A stretch of 64,000 nt of DNA, taken from contig NZ_CP027858.1 of the NCBI RefSeq assembly GCF_005519465.1, positions 4,464,001 to 4,528,000 on the forward strand, read 5' to 3'. A program made the position numbers and the translations under genes. The DNA is from Streptomyces clavuligerus. Its GTDB lineage: Bacteria > Actinomycetota > Actinomycetes > Streptomycetales > Streptomycetaceae. Below, in pieces: positions 1 to 8,771 of the stretch (positions within the stretch are counted from its first letter, which is position 1; each line of letters opens with the position of its first letter). The notes under the pieces were generated by a model, which saw only the letters and a list, made by a program, of their open reading frames with translations, was not told the DNA's origin and searched no databases.

Positions 1-1
1 C

Positions 2-1396
2 GGATCCCCTCCGTCCGGGCCGGTGGCGACGCCGTCCGGGTGGCTCGCGGACGAGGGCGGCCTGCCGGGTCCGTCGTCGGCGGTGTCCGGGCCGTCCGTC
101 CCCCCGGCGTCGCCGTCCGGCCGGTCGGTGGCCCCTCCGTCCGGGTGGTCCGCGCAGGGCGCTCCGGAGTCCGGCCTCCCCGGGGTCGGGCAGCCCGCCG
201 CGGGCCCGGTGGCCCGGGGGGCCGCGGGTGAAGCCGCCGCCCCGGGGCCGTCGTCGGCGGGGCCCCACCGGGCCGCGGACAGCACCTCCGCCGTGCCCGG
301 CCCGGCGCCGTACGAAGGCGCCCTGCCGGCCTGGCCGGCGCATGGGCCGTCCGGCTCCGGCGCGGCGCACGCGGCGTCCCTCCCCGGGCCGCCCGCGCCC
401 GTTCCGGAGCAGGGGATGCCCTCCGGGCAGACCCGGCAGCCGCCCCCGGCGTACGGGACGCCCGCCCGGCGGCCCGCGCCGGAGTCGCGGCCCGTGCTCG
501 ACCGGGGGCTCGCCGGGATCGGGCAGCGCGCCCGGCACGGCGAGAGCGCGGCCGTCCGCGCGGGACGGACGCTGCGGCAGACGGTCTCGTCCTCGACCGC
601 GCGGGAGGTCGCCGAGGCCACCCGTACCGCCGAAACGCTCCAGCAGCCCGTCACCACGGGCCGTCAGATAGCCGTCACCTCCATCCGCGGCGGCTCCGGC
701 AAGAGCACCCTCGCCGCGCTGCTCGGGCTCACCTACGCGCACTACCGCCAGGACCCCGTCCTGTTCGTGGAGGCCGACCCGGCCCTCGGGTCCCTGCCGC
801 TGCGCCTCGGCGCCGAGACGCTCCGCTGGACCACCGGCGACCTCGCCGCGATCGTCGAACCGCAGATGTCCCTGCTCGACATCACCGGCTATCTGGTCCA
901 GCTCCCCGACAACGCCTGGCTGCTCCCCGGCAGCCAGGGCCAGATCGGCGCCATGCTCGACCTGCGCTCCTACGAACGCGTCATGGTGGCGCTGCGCCGC
1001 TACTTCGGTGTCACCGTCGTCGACTGCGAGACCCTGCCCGCCGAGGTCGCCCGGGTCGCCCTGACCGCCTCCCAGGCCAGGGTGCTCGCCGCCCCCGCCA
1101 CCCTGGAGGGCGTCAGCAGCGCCTACGCCGTCCTCCAGTGGCTCCAGGGCCTGCCCCGGCATGTCATCGCGGGCACCGTCGTCACCCTCACCGAACTGTC
1201 CCCGCACAGCGGGCTCGATCTGGACGAGGCCGCCGAACTGCTCCGCTCCACCGGCGCCGGGGTGCACCTCCTGCCCTACGACCGGCATCTCGCGGGCGGC
1301 GGCGCCCTGCGCACCGAACGCCTGGCCCTGCCCACCCGGCAGGCCGCCACCCGGCTCGCGGCGGACGTCCTCCAGCTCTCCCTGAAACGCCACTAG
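2..1396 (+). CDS. ParA/MinD-like ATPase of a type VII secretion locus, 5' end outside window
   Basis: The C-terminal half is a P-loop ATPase of the ParA/MinD kind. It has a deviant Walker A, GGSGKST, around residue 223 counted from the GTG at position 23, preceded by a beta strand IAVTSIR, and a later TVVDCET strand in the Walker B position. The first 200 residues are a Pro/Gly/Ser/Ala-rich, probably disordered tail, as in EspI-type proteins of mycobacterial ESX loci. The frame is open to the window edge and the peptide before the GTG has the same composition, so the true start is probably upstream. It lies 305 bp before eccC on the same strand, which suggests a role in ESX assembly or regulation. 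That role is inference; the ATPase fold is well supported. Confidence 0.75.
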   Translation, partial: GSPPSGPVATPSGWLADEGGLPGPSSAVSGPSVPPASPSGRSVAPPSGWSAQGAPESGLPGVGQPAAGPVARGAAGEAAAPGPSSAGPHRAADSTSAVPGPAPYEGALPAWPAHGPSGSGAAHAASLPGPPAPVPEQGMPSGQTRQPPPAYGTPARRPAPESRPVLDRGLAGIGQRARHGESAAVRAGRTLRQTVSSSTAREVAEATRTAETLQQPVTTGRQIAVTSIRGGSGKSTLAALLGLTYAHYRQDPVLFVEADPALGSLPLRLGAETLRWTTGDLAAIVEPQMSLLDITGYLVQLPDNAWLLPGSQGQIGAMLDLRSYERVMVALRRYFGVTVVDCETLPAEVARVALTASQARVLAAPATLEGVSSAYAVLQWLQGLPRHVIAGTVVTLTELSPHSGLDLDEAAELLRSTGAGVHLLPYDRHLAGGGALRTERLALPTRQAATRLAADVLQLSLKRH

Positions 1397-1701
1397 GCCA
1401 TGGAGTCCGCATCCCGTCCGGTCGACACCCCCCGGACCCGCGCGCCCGCCGCGCCGCCGCCGGTCGCCGGTGTCCCCCCGTGCCCGGCGGCCCGGGGCGG
1501 GGGTGCCCCGGCGGAGCGAGGGGGAGTACCCCCGTTCCCCGCCTCGCGACCGCACGCACTGCACGTACCGCACGCACCGGACGCCGCCGGCCCCGCGCTC
1601 CGGGCGGGCGGCGCTCCGGTGCCGACACTCCGCCACTGCCACTGCCACCGCCACCGGCACCGAGCGGCCCCGCGCCACCGAACCGACGACCGGACACCAC
1701 G
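1397..1701. other. Intergenic region between the ParA-like gene and eccC
   Basis: No convincing gene. An open frame from ATG 1400 to 1705 would overlap the eccC start by ATGA, but its product is low-complexity (Pro/Arg/His-rich, with a Cys-His-Cys-His-Arg-His run) and resembles no family I know. Around 1499-1534 there is a G-run/C-run element (GGGGGTGCCCC, spacer, GGGGGAGTACCCCC) of a type often seen between streptomycete genes, able to form a hairpin. Confidence 0.5.
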
Positions 1702-4700
1702 ATGAGCACCCGACTGATACACCGCCCGGCCCGGACCACCCGGCCGCCGGCCGCGCCGACCGACCGCGTCATCGAGGCCCCGCCCAACCTGCCCGAGGGC
1801 ACGGCGGGCGGCATCGCCATGTCCCTGCTGCCCGTGGCCGGGGTGATGTCCTCGGTCGTGATGATGACCGTCGTCCGCAACAGCCAGTTCGCCGCGCTCG
1901 GCGCGCTGATCCTGCTGGTCACCGTCATCGGCTCGCTCGCCCTCGTCTTCTCCCAGCGGGGGAAGGCCCAGCGCACCCGCCGCACCCAGCGCGAGGCGTA
2001 CCTCGCCTATCTGGAGGAGCTGCGCGAGGAGCTGTCCGCGGAGGAACGCGAACGCCGCGAGCGCGCCGGGGTGCTCGACCCGCCCCCGTCCGCCCTCTAC
2101 GACATCGTCCGCGACCCGGCCCGGCTGTGGGAGCGCCGCCGCGGCGACGAGGACTTCCTGCGGGTCCGGGTCGGCACCGGCGAGACGCCCGTACGGGAGC
2201 TGCGGATCGCCGACCCGGGCTCCACGGTGCTGACCCCGCCGGACCGCTTCATGCTCAACGAGGCGTCCGCGCTGCGGGACCGGTTCCGCACCGGCACCGA
2301 ACTCCCGCTCACCGTCCCCCTGGACCGCGTCGGCGACGTCAGCGTCATCGGCCCCCGCGAGGACTGCCTGCGGCTCGTCCGCGCCCTGCTGACGCAGACC
2401 GCCGCCGCGCACGCCCCCGACGACGTCGCCGTCGCCCTCGCCGTCCCCGGCGAGCGGATGGCGGACTGGGAGTGGGCCAAGTGGCTGCCCCACCTCCTCG
2501 ACCAGGAACGGTTCGACGGCCCCGTGGCCGCCCGCCGGATCGCCCCCTCCCTGCCGCAGCTCGCCCGCGCCCTCGGCGCGGAGCTGCGGCGCCGGGCCTC
2601 CTACGCGGCCGAGGTGCGGCGCGGACTCTCCGGCCCGGGCGCCCTCGGGCTGACCTCCCGGCTGCTGGTGATCGCCGACGGGCACGGCGCGGACGCCGTG
2701 GAGCTGCCGCTCCCCGACGAGGCCGTCGGGCTGCGCGAGATGGGCGTCACCGTGCTCCATCTGCTGGAGCGGCGGGTGCAGGAGCCCGGCCGGGTCGCGG
2801 TCCGGATCACCGTCGACGGCGACCGGACGCACATCGAGGATCTGCGGGGGGACGAGCCGGTCGGCGCCCACGGCACCACCGACGCCGCCGGGACCCCGTT
2901 CGCCGAGGGCCTGGCCCGGATGCTCGCCCCGCTGCGGCTGTCCGCCGAGTCCCTGGCCGACGCCCCGCTCTCCGGCCCCGTCGACTTCGCCGAACTCCTC
3001 GGCATCGACGACGTCGCCCGGCTCGACCTCGACCGGCTGTGGGCGCCCCGCGCGGAGCGCGCGTTCCTGCGGGTCCCGATCGGTGTCGGCGACTCCCGCG
3101 AACCCGTCCTGCTCGACCTCAAGGAATCCTCCGAGCTGGGCATGGGCCCGCACGGGCTCTGCGTGGGCGCCACCGGCTCCGGCAAGTCGGAGCTGCTGCG
3201 CACCCTCGTCCTCGCGCTGGCCGCGACCCATCCGCCCCAGGACCTGGCGCTGGTCCTCGTCGACTACAAGGGCGGCGCCACCTTCGCGCCGTTCGCGGGG
3301 CTGCCGCACGTCGCCGGGGTCATCACCAACCTGGAGAACCAGGCCGGTCTGGTGGAACGCGTCCACGCCTCCCTCGCCGGCGAGGTCAAACGCCGCCAGC
3401 AGGTCCTCAAGGACGCCGGGAACGTCGCCGACATCGGCGACTACGCGGCCCTGCGCGCCGACCGCCGCCCCGACCTCGCCCCGTTGCCCCATCTCTTCGT
3501 CGTCATCGACGAGTTCGGCGAACTGCTCACCGCCAAACCCGACTTCATCGACCTCTTCCTCTCCATCGGCCGGATCGGCCGCTCCATCGGCGTCCATCTC
3601 CTCCTCTCCAGCCAGCGGATCGAGGGCGGGCGGCTCAAGGGCCTGGACACCTATCTCTCGTACCGGCTGGGGCTGCGGACCTTCTCCGCCGACGAGTCCC
3701 GCACCGTGCTGGACACCGCCGACGCCTTCCAGCTCCCGCCGCTGCCCGGCTTCGGCTATCTGAAGGTGGACACCAGCCACTACGAGCGGTTCAAGGCGGG
3801 CTATGTCTCGGGCGGCTACCGGGGCCCGGTCCGGCGGTCCGGCTCCGGGTCCTCCGGGTCCCTCGGCGATGGCGGCGGCGACGGGGAGAGCGGCCCGCTG
3901 GCCCTGGAGTACCCGGCGTTCAACACCCTCGGCGGCCCGGAGCGGGGCCCGGCGGAACCGGCCGCCCGCCGCCGGGAGACCGGCCCCACCGAGATGGGCG
4001 TCATGGTGGAGCAGTTGGAGCGCGCCGCCGTCGAGCCGGTCCGGCAGATCTGGCTGCCGCCGCTGCCCGCGGCCCTCACCCTCGACGCCGTCGCGGGACC
4101 GCTGGAGGTGGGGGAGCGCGGCACCCAGCTCGCCCGCCGCCGCGGCCCGCTCCAGATCCCGCTGGGGCTGCTCGACGACCCCACCCGGCAGTGGCAGGGG
4201 CAGTGGTTCCTCGATCTCACCCTCGCGGGCGGGCACGCAGCCGTCATCGGCGGGCCCCAGTCCGGCAAGACCACCCTGCTGCGGACCCTTGTCCTCGCGC
4301 TGGCGCTCACGCACACCCCGCGGGAGGTCGGGATCTACGGGCTCGACCTCGCGGGCGGCGGCCTCCAGGCGCTCGGCGGACTGCCGCACGTCGGCGGGGT
4401 CGCGGGCCGCGCCGACCGGGAGCGGGCCGCCCGGACCGTCGAGGAGGTCCGCGCCATGCTGGCCCTGCGCGAGGAGCTGTTCCGGGTGCACGGCATCGAC
4501 TCCGTCGAGCAACTGCGCGCCCGGCACGCCGCGGGCGGCCTCCCCGAGCTGGCCTCCGCCGACATCGTGCTGGTCGTCGACGGCTTCGGCGCGCTCCGCG
4601 ACGACTTCGAAGAGCTGGACGACGCCGTGGTGGACATCCTCCGGCGCGGCAGCGGCTACGGCATCCATGTCGTCGCGGCCATGTTCCGCTGGAACGATGT

Positions 4701-5715
4701 CCGCATCGCCACCCAGTCCGCCTTCGGCACCCGGGTCGAGCTGCGGCTCAACGATCCCTCCGAGTCCAGTGTGGAGCGGCGGCTCGCCGAGACCCTGACC
4801 CCGGACGAACCGGGCCGGGTGCTGACGGACGGCAAGCTGTTCGCGCAGGCCGCCCTGCCCCGTACGGACGGCCGCCCCGACCCCGACGGCCTCGGCCCGT
4901 TCCTGGAGCACACCGCCCGGACGGTCCGCGCCACCTGGGGCGGGGAGCGGGCGCAGCCGGTCCGGGTGCTGCCGCAGCTCGTCCAGGCGGAGGAGCTGCC
5001 GGGTCCGGCGGCCGAGCCGCACCGGGTCCCGATCGGCCTGGACCAGTCGGCGCTGGAGCCGGTGCTGCTGGACCTGTTCGCCCACGACCAGCATCTGCTG
5101 ATCATGGGCGACAGCGAGTGCGGCAAGACGAGCCTGCTGCGGACCCTCGCGAACGGGCTGGTCGAGCGGTACCGGGAGGAGGAACTCGTCCTCGCCGTGA
5201 TGGACCCCCGGCGCGGGCTGCGCGGCGCGGTCCCCGAGGAGTTCCTCGGCGGCTACGCGTACAACACCAAGCTGGCCGCCGGGCTCTCCGCCGGGATCGC
5301 GACCGAGCTGGAACGGCGGCTCCCCGACGAGAGCGCCTCCCTGGCGGCGCTGGAGCCCGGGAGTTGGGGGAGCGGGCCGAGGATCGTCGTCCTCGTCGAC
5401 GACTACGACGTCCTCACCACCGCCGGACAGAACCCGCTCGCGCCCTTCCTGCCGTATCTGCCGTCCGCCGTCGACATCGGGCTGCACTTCGTGGTGACCC
5501 GGCGGGTCGCGGGGGCGTCGCGCGGGGTGTACGAGCCGCTGGTGCAGGGGTTGCGCGAGTCGGGCGCCACGGCGCTGGTGATGGCGGGGGACCGGAGCGA
5601 GGGGCAGCTCTTCCCGGGGGTGTACGCCGCGCACCAGCCGCCGGGGCGCGGGGTGCTGGTACGCCGGGGACGGCCGAACCGGCTGATCCAGACCGTGTAC
5701 ACGGCGGCCCGATGA
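1702..5715 (+). CDS. eccC: Type VII secretion FtsK/SpoIIIE ATPase EccC
   Basis: This 1337-residue protein is the motor ATPase of the ESX machine, in the inner membrane. Two hydrophobic segments (about residues 34-56 and 63-82) anchor it. Three FtsK/SpoIIIE ATPase domains follow, with Walker A motifs GATGSGKS near 487, GGPQSGKTT near 850 and GDSECGKTS near 1135. Domain 1 has a full Walker B (VVIDEFGEL near 600). Domains 2 and 3 have VVDGFG and VDDYD, lacking the usual D-E pair, which fits the family pattern of one active domain and two regulatory, substrate-sensing domains. ATG 1702 was chosen because the N-terminus then starts just before the membrane segments, as in other EccCs. The stop overlaps the next small ORF by ATGA. 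Fusion of the EccCa and EccCb parts in one chain is usual in streptomycetes. Confidence 0.95.
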   Translation: MSTRLIHRPARTTRPPAAPTDRVIEAPPNLPEGTAGGIAMSLLPVAGVMSSVVMMTVVRNSQFAALGALILLVTVIGSLALVFSQRGKAQRTRRTQREAYLAYLEELREELSAEERERRERAGVLDPPPSALYDIVRDPARLWERRRGDEDFLRVRVGTGETPVRELRIADPGSTVLTPPDRFMLNEASALRDRFRTGTELPLTVPLDRVGDVSVIGPREDCLRLVRALLTQTAAAHAPDDVAVALAVPGERMADWEWAKWLPHLLDQERFDGPVAARRIAPSLPQLARALGAELRRRASYAAEVRRGLSGPGALGLTSRLLVIADGHGADAVELPLPDEAVGLREMGVTVLHLLERRVQEPGRVAVRITVDGDRTHIEDLRGDEPVGAHGTTDAAGTPFAEGLARMLAPLRLSAESLADAPLSGPVDFAELLGIDDVARLDLDRLWAPRAERAFLRVPIGVGDSREPVLLDLKESSELGMGPHGLCVGATGSGKSELLRTLVLALAATHPPQDLALVLVDYKGGATFAPFAGLPHVAGVITNLENQAGLVERVHASLAGEVKRRQQVLKDAGNVADIGDYAALRADRRPDLAPLPHLFVVIDEFGELLTAKPDFIDLFLSIGRIGRSIGVHLLLSSQRIEGGRLKGLDTYLSYRLGLRTFSADESRTVLDTADAFQLPPLPGFGYLKVDTSHYERFKAGYVSGGYRGPVRRSGSGSSGSLGDGGGDGESGPLALEYPAFNTLGGPERGPAEPAARRRETGPTEMGVMVEQLERAAVEPVRQIWLPPLPAALTLDAVAGPLEVGERGTQLARRRGPLQIPLGLLDDPTRQWQGQWFLDLTLAGGHAAVIGGPQSGKTTLLRTLVLALALTHTPREVGIYGLDLAGGGLQALGGLPHVGGVAGRADRERAARTVEEVRAMLALREELFRVHGIDSVEQLRARHAAGGLPELASADIVLVVDGFGALRDDFEELDDAVVDILRRGSGYGIHVVAAMFRWNDVRIATQSAFGTRVELRLNDPSESSVERRLAETLTPDEPGRVLTDGKLFAQAALPRTDGRPDPDGLGPFLEHTARTVRATWGGERAQPVRVLPQLVQAEELPGPAAEPHRVPIGLDQSALEPVLLDLFAHDQHLLIMGDSECGKTSLLRTLANGLVERYREEELVLAVMDPRRGLRGAVPEEFLGGYAYNTKLAAGLSAGIATELERRLPDESASLAALEPGSWGSGPRIVVLVDDYDVLTTAGQNPLAPFLPYLPSAVDIGLHFVVTRRVAGASRGVYEPLVQGLRESGATALVMAGDRSEGQLFPGVYAAHQPPGRGVLVRRGRPNRLIQTVYTAAR

Positions 5716-5876
5716 CGATGACGATGACGGCGATGACGACGACGGTGACGACGACGGTGGCGGTGACGACGATGATGGCGACGGTGGCGGTGACGACGAG
5801 GGCGGCGGTTGTGGTGACGGCGGACGCCCCGGCGACTTCCACGGCCCGGACGGACGAAGGACCGTTTCCCTCATGA
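5712..5876 (+). CDS. 54-residue low-complexity ORF coupled between eccC and the next gene
   Basis: The ATG overlaps the eccC stop (ATGA at 5712-5715) and its stop overlaps the next start (ATGA at 5873-5876), so ribosomes could pass through all three genes. The product is Met/Thr/Val/Ala-rich for about 37 residues (starting MTMTMTAMTTTV), then a short polar tail. It is encoded by a degenerate run of GAC/GAT/GGT/GGC triplets at 5714-5818. I recognise no family. It may be a real coupling peptide, or a triplet-repeat insertion that simply stays open. In the frame of the following gene the same DNA reads as an Asp/Gly-rich stretch without a start codon. Confidence 0.35.
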   Translation: MTMTMTAMTTTVTTTVAVTTMMATVAVTTRAAVVVTADAPATSTARTDEGPFPS

Positions 5877-7432
5877 CCAAGGACATGATCGCTCTCACCC
5901 CCCGGATGCCCGACCCGGCGACCGTGCTCGCGGGGCTGCTCGCGGGCGGCCCGGACCGGCTGCTCGGCACCGGGGCGGAGGGGGCCGTGATCCAGCTCTG
6001 CGACGCCCAGGGCCGCCCCCTGGTGTCGGTGGAGGCCCCGTTGCTGATCCAGGTGGAGGGCGAGGCGGAACGGCTGCTGGGGGCAGAGCCGCCCCGGGTG
6101 CCGTACTGGTGGACCGAGGCCCGCGCCACCACCGGGGTGCCGGAGGCCGAACGGCTGGCGGGCACTTTCGCGGCCCGGGTCGCCGAGATCGCGGGCGGCA
6201 CCGGCTGGCCGCGCGCGGCGGCGGCCTCGCTGGCGGTGGTCGGGAGCGGAGCCGCCGGAGGAGCCGCCGGAGGAGCTGGCGGAGGTGAAGGAGCCGGGGG
6301 AGGTGAAGGAGCCGGGGGAGCCGCCGGGGAGGAAGGAGCCGGGGAAGCCGGGGGAGCCGCCGGGGGCCGGGGCATCAGCGCCGTCCCGGTGCCGCCGTCC
6401 GCCGCGCCCGCCGTGGACGTCCTCACCGACCGGGTCGCGGTGGTGATCCAGGACCGTCCCGTGGTCGCCATGACGGCCTGGCTCGCGGACGCGTACCGCG
6501 CCGCCGCCGGGGCCGGGCTCGGCCTCCAGATCGTCACCCCCACCGGGACGGCGCTCTCCCCGGCGGTCCGCGAACCCCTGTCGTCCTGGCCCAGCCGCTG
6601 GGTGGTCCAGGACGAGCGGGACGGCTACTACGACGGGCTCACGGGAGCCGTGCTGCGCTGGCAGGAGGGCATGTTCGCGCCCGTCGACGCGGCGGCGGCG
6701 GGCCCGGTGGACCCGAGGATCGCCGAGCCGCCGGACGGTCCGGTGGCCGCCGCCTTCCGCCCCGTCGCGGGCGACACCGGGGAGCGGCAGCTCGCGCTGA
6801 CCTTCCGTACCGTCCACCCCGCCGACGAGCGGCTGGTGCTGGGCGGCGCGGTCGAGACGGTGTGGCGGGAGCTGACCGGCACCGCGCCCGGCGGCTGGGG
6901 CACCGCGGAGCCCGCCAACCTGCCCTGGTCGCCCCGGCGGCTGACGGACATCGCGTACGCGAGGGCACCCGAGCCGACCTGGTTCGTGGTGGTGGGCACC
7001 CCCGGGCGGCCGGGTCTTGCGACGGTCCGGGTCCGGCGCACCGAGGCGGGGGTGGAGGAGGAGGTCACGCTCGCGTTCGGCTACGGCCGGGGCGAACGGC
7101 CGCCGCTGGACGCGCTCCCCGCCGCCGCCGGGGCGCTGGCCTCCCGGCACCGTCTCCAGTCGCTGCTGGCACAGCTCCGCAGGGCGCGGCGCGATCTCGC
7201 CGTACCGCCCCGCTTCGAGGGGCCGGGGGTACCGCTGGCGTTCGTCCTCGGCGCCGAGGAGGTGCGGTCCCTGCCGGGCGACCGGGCGCGGCGCACCCCG
7301 CTGCCCACGGCGCCCGAGGAGCTGGGACCGGCGTCCCGGCCCGCGCTGTACTACCGCTTTCCGGGGAATCCATCGGATCTGTCGAGCTGGACCGACTTCG
7401 AGCGGTTGATGCGGCATCTGAAGGATGTGTAA
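5873..7432 (+). CDS. DUF6177-type protein of streptomycete ESX loci
   Basis: A 519-residue soluble protein without signal peptide or membrane segment. I place it with the DUF6177 proteins that sit beside eccC in streptomycetes; this is recognition from memory and position, not a search. Its role is unknown. Residues about 124-163 are a Gly/Ala/Glu-rich linker made of repeated GGA/GCC/GAA codons (6240-6370), dividing an N-terminal part of about 120 residues from a C-terminal part of about 350. Translation is probably coupled to the upstream small ORF through ATGA. The context suggests a chaperone, regulator or cytosolic component of the secretion system. Confidence 0.65.
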   Translation: MTKDMIALTPRMPDPATVLAGLLAGGPDRLLGTGAEGAVIQLCDAQGRPLVSVEAPLLIQVEGEAERLLGAEPPRVPYWWTEARATTGVPEAERLAGTFAARVAEIAGGTGWPRAAAASLAVVGSGAAGGAAGGAGGGEGAGGGEGAGGAAGEEGAGEAGGAAGGRGISAVPVPPSAAPAVDVLTDRVAVVIQDRPVVAMTAWLADAYRAAAGAGLGLQIVTPTGTALSPAVREPLSSWPSRWVVQDERDGYYDGLTGAVLRWQEGMFAPVDAAAAGPVDPRIAEPPDGPVAAAFRPVAGDTGERQLALTFRTVHPADERLVLGGAVETVWRELTGTAPGGWGTAEPANLPWSPRRLTDIAYARAPEPTWFVVVGTPGRPGLATVRVRRTEAGVEEEVTLAFGYGRGERPPLDALPAAAGALASRHRLQSLLAQLRRARRDLAVPPRFEGPGVPLAFVLGAEEVRSLPGDRARRTPLPTAPEELGPASRPALYYRFPGNPSDLSSWTDFERLMRHLKDV

Positions 7433-7587
7433 GGATTCGTCATATCCTCATGGTGGATGCCTGGTAATGAATTGCCTGAGCGGGCGGGGCTTGATAGGCA
7501 TGAGAGCAGGCCCGGTCCGCTCGCGTGTGCGCGAAACGGCCGTGCGGCACGCATGTTCGCGTCGAAAGGCCCTGCGGGGGGAGTCCG

Positions 7588-7920
7588 ATGAAATTCGACA
7601 TGGGCGCACAGACGCTGTCGTCCCTGATCTCGAAGTCGCAGTCGTCGAGCGGTGATCTCGGCGCGCTGATCCAGCAGTTGATCCAGGCGGCCCAGCCGCT
7701 CGAAGGGAAGTTCAACGGGGCGGGCAAGGCCGCGTTCGACACCTTCAAGGGCCGCTCCGACGAGATCACCGCCGCGCTCAACGGGGCGCTGTCGGCGATC
7801 CTCGGCGGCCAGTCCGGCATGGAGAACGCCTTCGGCACGGGCGTCCAGGAGCAGAGCGACAACGCGCAGACGCAGATGTCGACGGCGAACTTCGACGCGG
7901 CCCGGTTCTCCGGCCGCTGA
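7588..7920 (+). CDS. WXG100-like secreted protein (EsxA/EsxB family), first of a pair
   Basis: A 110-residue, mostly helical protein of WXG100 size. ATG 7588 is preceded by a GGGGGAG ribosome site; the frame is open further upstream to 7525 but without such a site. The turn between the two predicted helices reads FNG (in FNGAGKAAF), in place of Trp-X-Gly. Such relaxed turns occur in actinobacterial Esx partners. It is followed after 18 nt by a second helical protein, the usual paired arrangement of ESX substrates that leave the cell as a heterodimer. The 155 bp before it contain an AT-richer patch (7433-7500), so an internal promoter is possible. Confidence 0.8.
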   Translation: MKFDMGAQTLSSLISKSQSSSGDLGALIQQLIQAAQPLEGKFNGAGKAAFDTFKGRSDEITAALNGALSAILGGQSGMENAFGTGVQEQSDNAQTQMSTANFDAARFSGR

Positions 7921-7938
7921 CCCCAGGGGTGATGTGTG

Positions 7939-8250
7939 ATGGCAGCGAACGCTGACCGCCGTTCGTACGACACGGGCGCGTCCGGTGAGGCGCAGACGAA
8001 CCTCCAGGCCGTGATCGGCCGGCTGGAGCAGGTGATCTCCGATCGCGACGCACAGGTGAAGGCCGCGATGAGCGACTTCACCGCGGACGGGGTGGCCGAG
8101 GAGTACCACGCCAAGGAGCTGCGCTGGAACAGCGCGTCGCAGGAGGTCCGCACCATCATCCAACTGCTGCGGACGACGCTGGAGAAGAACGACGTCACCG
8201 CGCAGCAGACGCTCACACGGGCGAAGGGCGCGGTCGACGGCATCGGCTGA
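7939..8250 (+). CDS. WXG100-like / pore-forming ESAT-6 family protein, second of the pair
   Basis: A 103-residue helical protein with a long amphipathic first helix (LQAVIGRLEQVISDRDAQV), a turn containing ADGVAEEY and RWNS, and a second helix through TIIQLLRTTLE. This layout is that of WXG100/ESAT-6 proteins; the Trp is kept but the Gly is not. A GTG three codons earlier (7936) is possible, but ATG 7939 gives the more usual start. It is the likely heterodimer partner of the preceding Esx-like protein and a substrate of the EccC machine. The pair sits where esxB/esxA sit in other streptomycete ESX loci. Confidence 0.75.
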   Translation: MAANADRRSYDTGASGEAQTNLQAVIGRLEQVISDRDAQVKAAMSDFTADGVAEEYHAKELRWNSASQEVRTIIQLLRTTLEKNDVTAQQTLTRAKGAVDGIG

Positions 8251-8333
8251 TCGACGGCGCCGGCGGAGCCGGGCACCGCTGTCGGCGACGACGGCACGGC
8301 CGGTCGGTATCACGGGGCGATACGGGGGCAGGG

Positions 8334-8771
8334 ATGACGGGCTGGGACATTCAGCCGCAGGGGGTGCAGGGCCAGCTCAAGATCGTCAGTGGCCACGCGG
8401 GCGATCTTCAGAAGGCGCTGGAAGGGCTGGTGGGGACGGTGACCGACGCGGCCAGCGCGGCGGGCACCGCGGTCCCCGGCTCGGCGGCGGGGCCGCGGTT
8501 GCACGGCCCGGTCGCCCCCGGGCGGGCACCGCTGCGGGGCGGCACCACCATGGGGCCGGTCGCCGCGGCACTCGGCGAGTATCTGAGCGGGCGCCAGAAG
8601 GACTTCAACGCCATGGCCGAACGGATCGAGGCGTGCGTCCTCGGCGCCGCCAAGGCCACCAACGAGTACGTCGAGGGCGATCTGGAGGCGGCGCGGGAGG
8701 CCCAGGAGGCCGCGCGTTCGCTCAATCTGGAGGCGCTCCGCCGCGAGCTGCCGGGAGGTGGCGGCAGGTGA
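8334..8771 (+). CDS. DUF6507-like small ESX-associated protein
   Basis: A 145-residue protein starting MTGWDIQPQGVQGQL, the opening I associate with DUF6507 proteins of streptomycete ESX loci. It is mostly helical, with a Gly/Pro loop in the middle (about residues 45-65) and a charged helix at the end. Its stop overlaps the GTG of the effector gene (GTGA at 8768-8771), so the two are probably made together. By position it resembles the small helical partners (EspC or LXG-accessory type) that accompany large secreted effectors. Direct function is unknown. Confidence 0.7.
   Translation: MTGWDIQPQGVQGQLKIVSGHAGDLQKALEGLVGTVTDAASAAGTAVPGSAAGPRLHGPVAPGRAPLRGGTTMGPVAAALGEYLSGRQKDFNAMAERIEACVLGAAKATNEYVEGDLEAAREAQEAARSLNLEALRRELPGGGGR

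Noticed and set aside
1400..1705. 101-codon ORF overlapping the eccC start
   Set aside because: Low-complexity Pro/Arg/His product, no ribosome site and a G/C-run repeat in the middle; kept only as a note in the gap entry.
1393..6543. 1716-codon open frame on the minus strand
   Set aside because: It is antisense to eccC and the DUF6177-type gene and exists because of GC-rich codon bias; its product is Pro/Arg/Gly-rich without domains.
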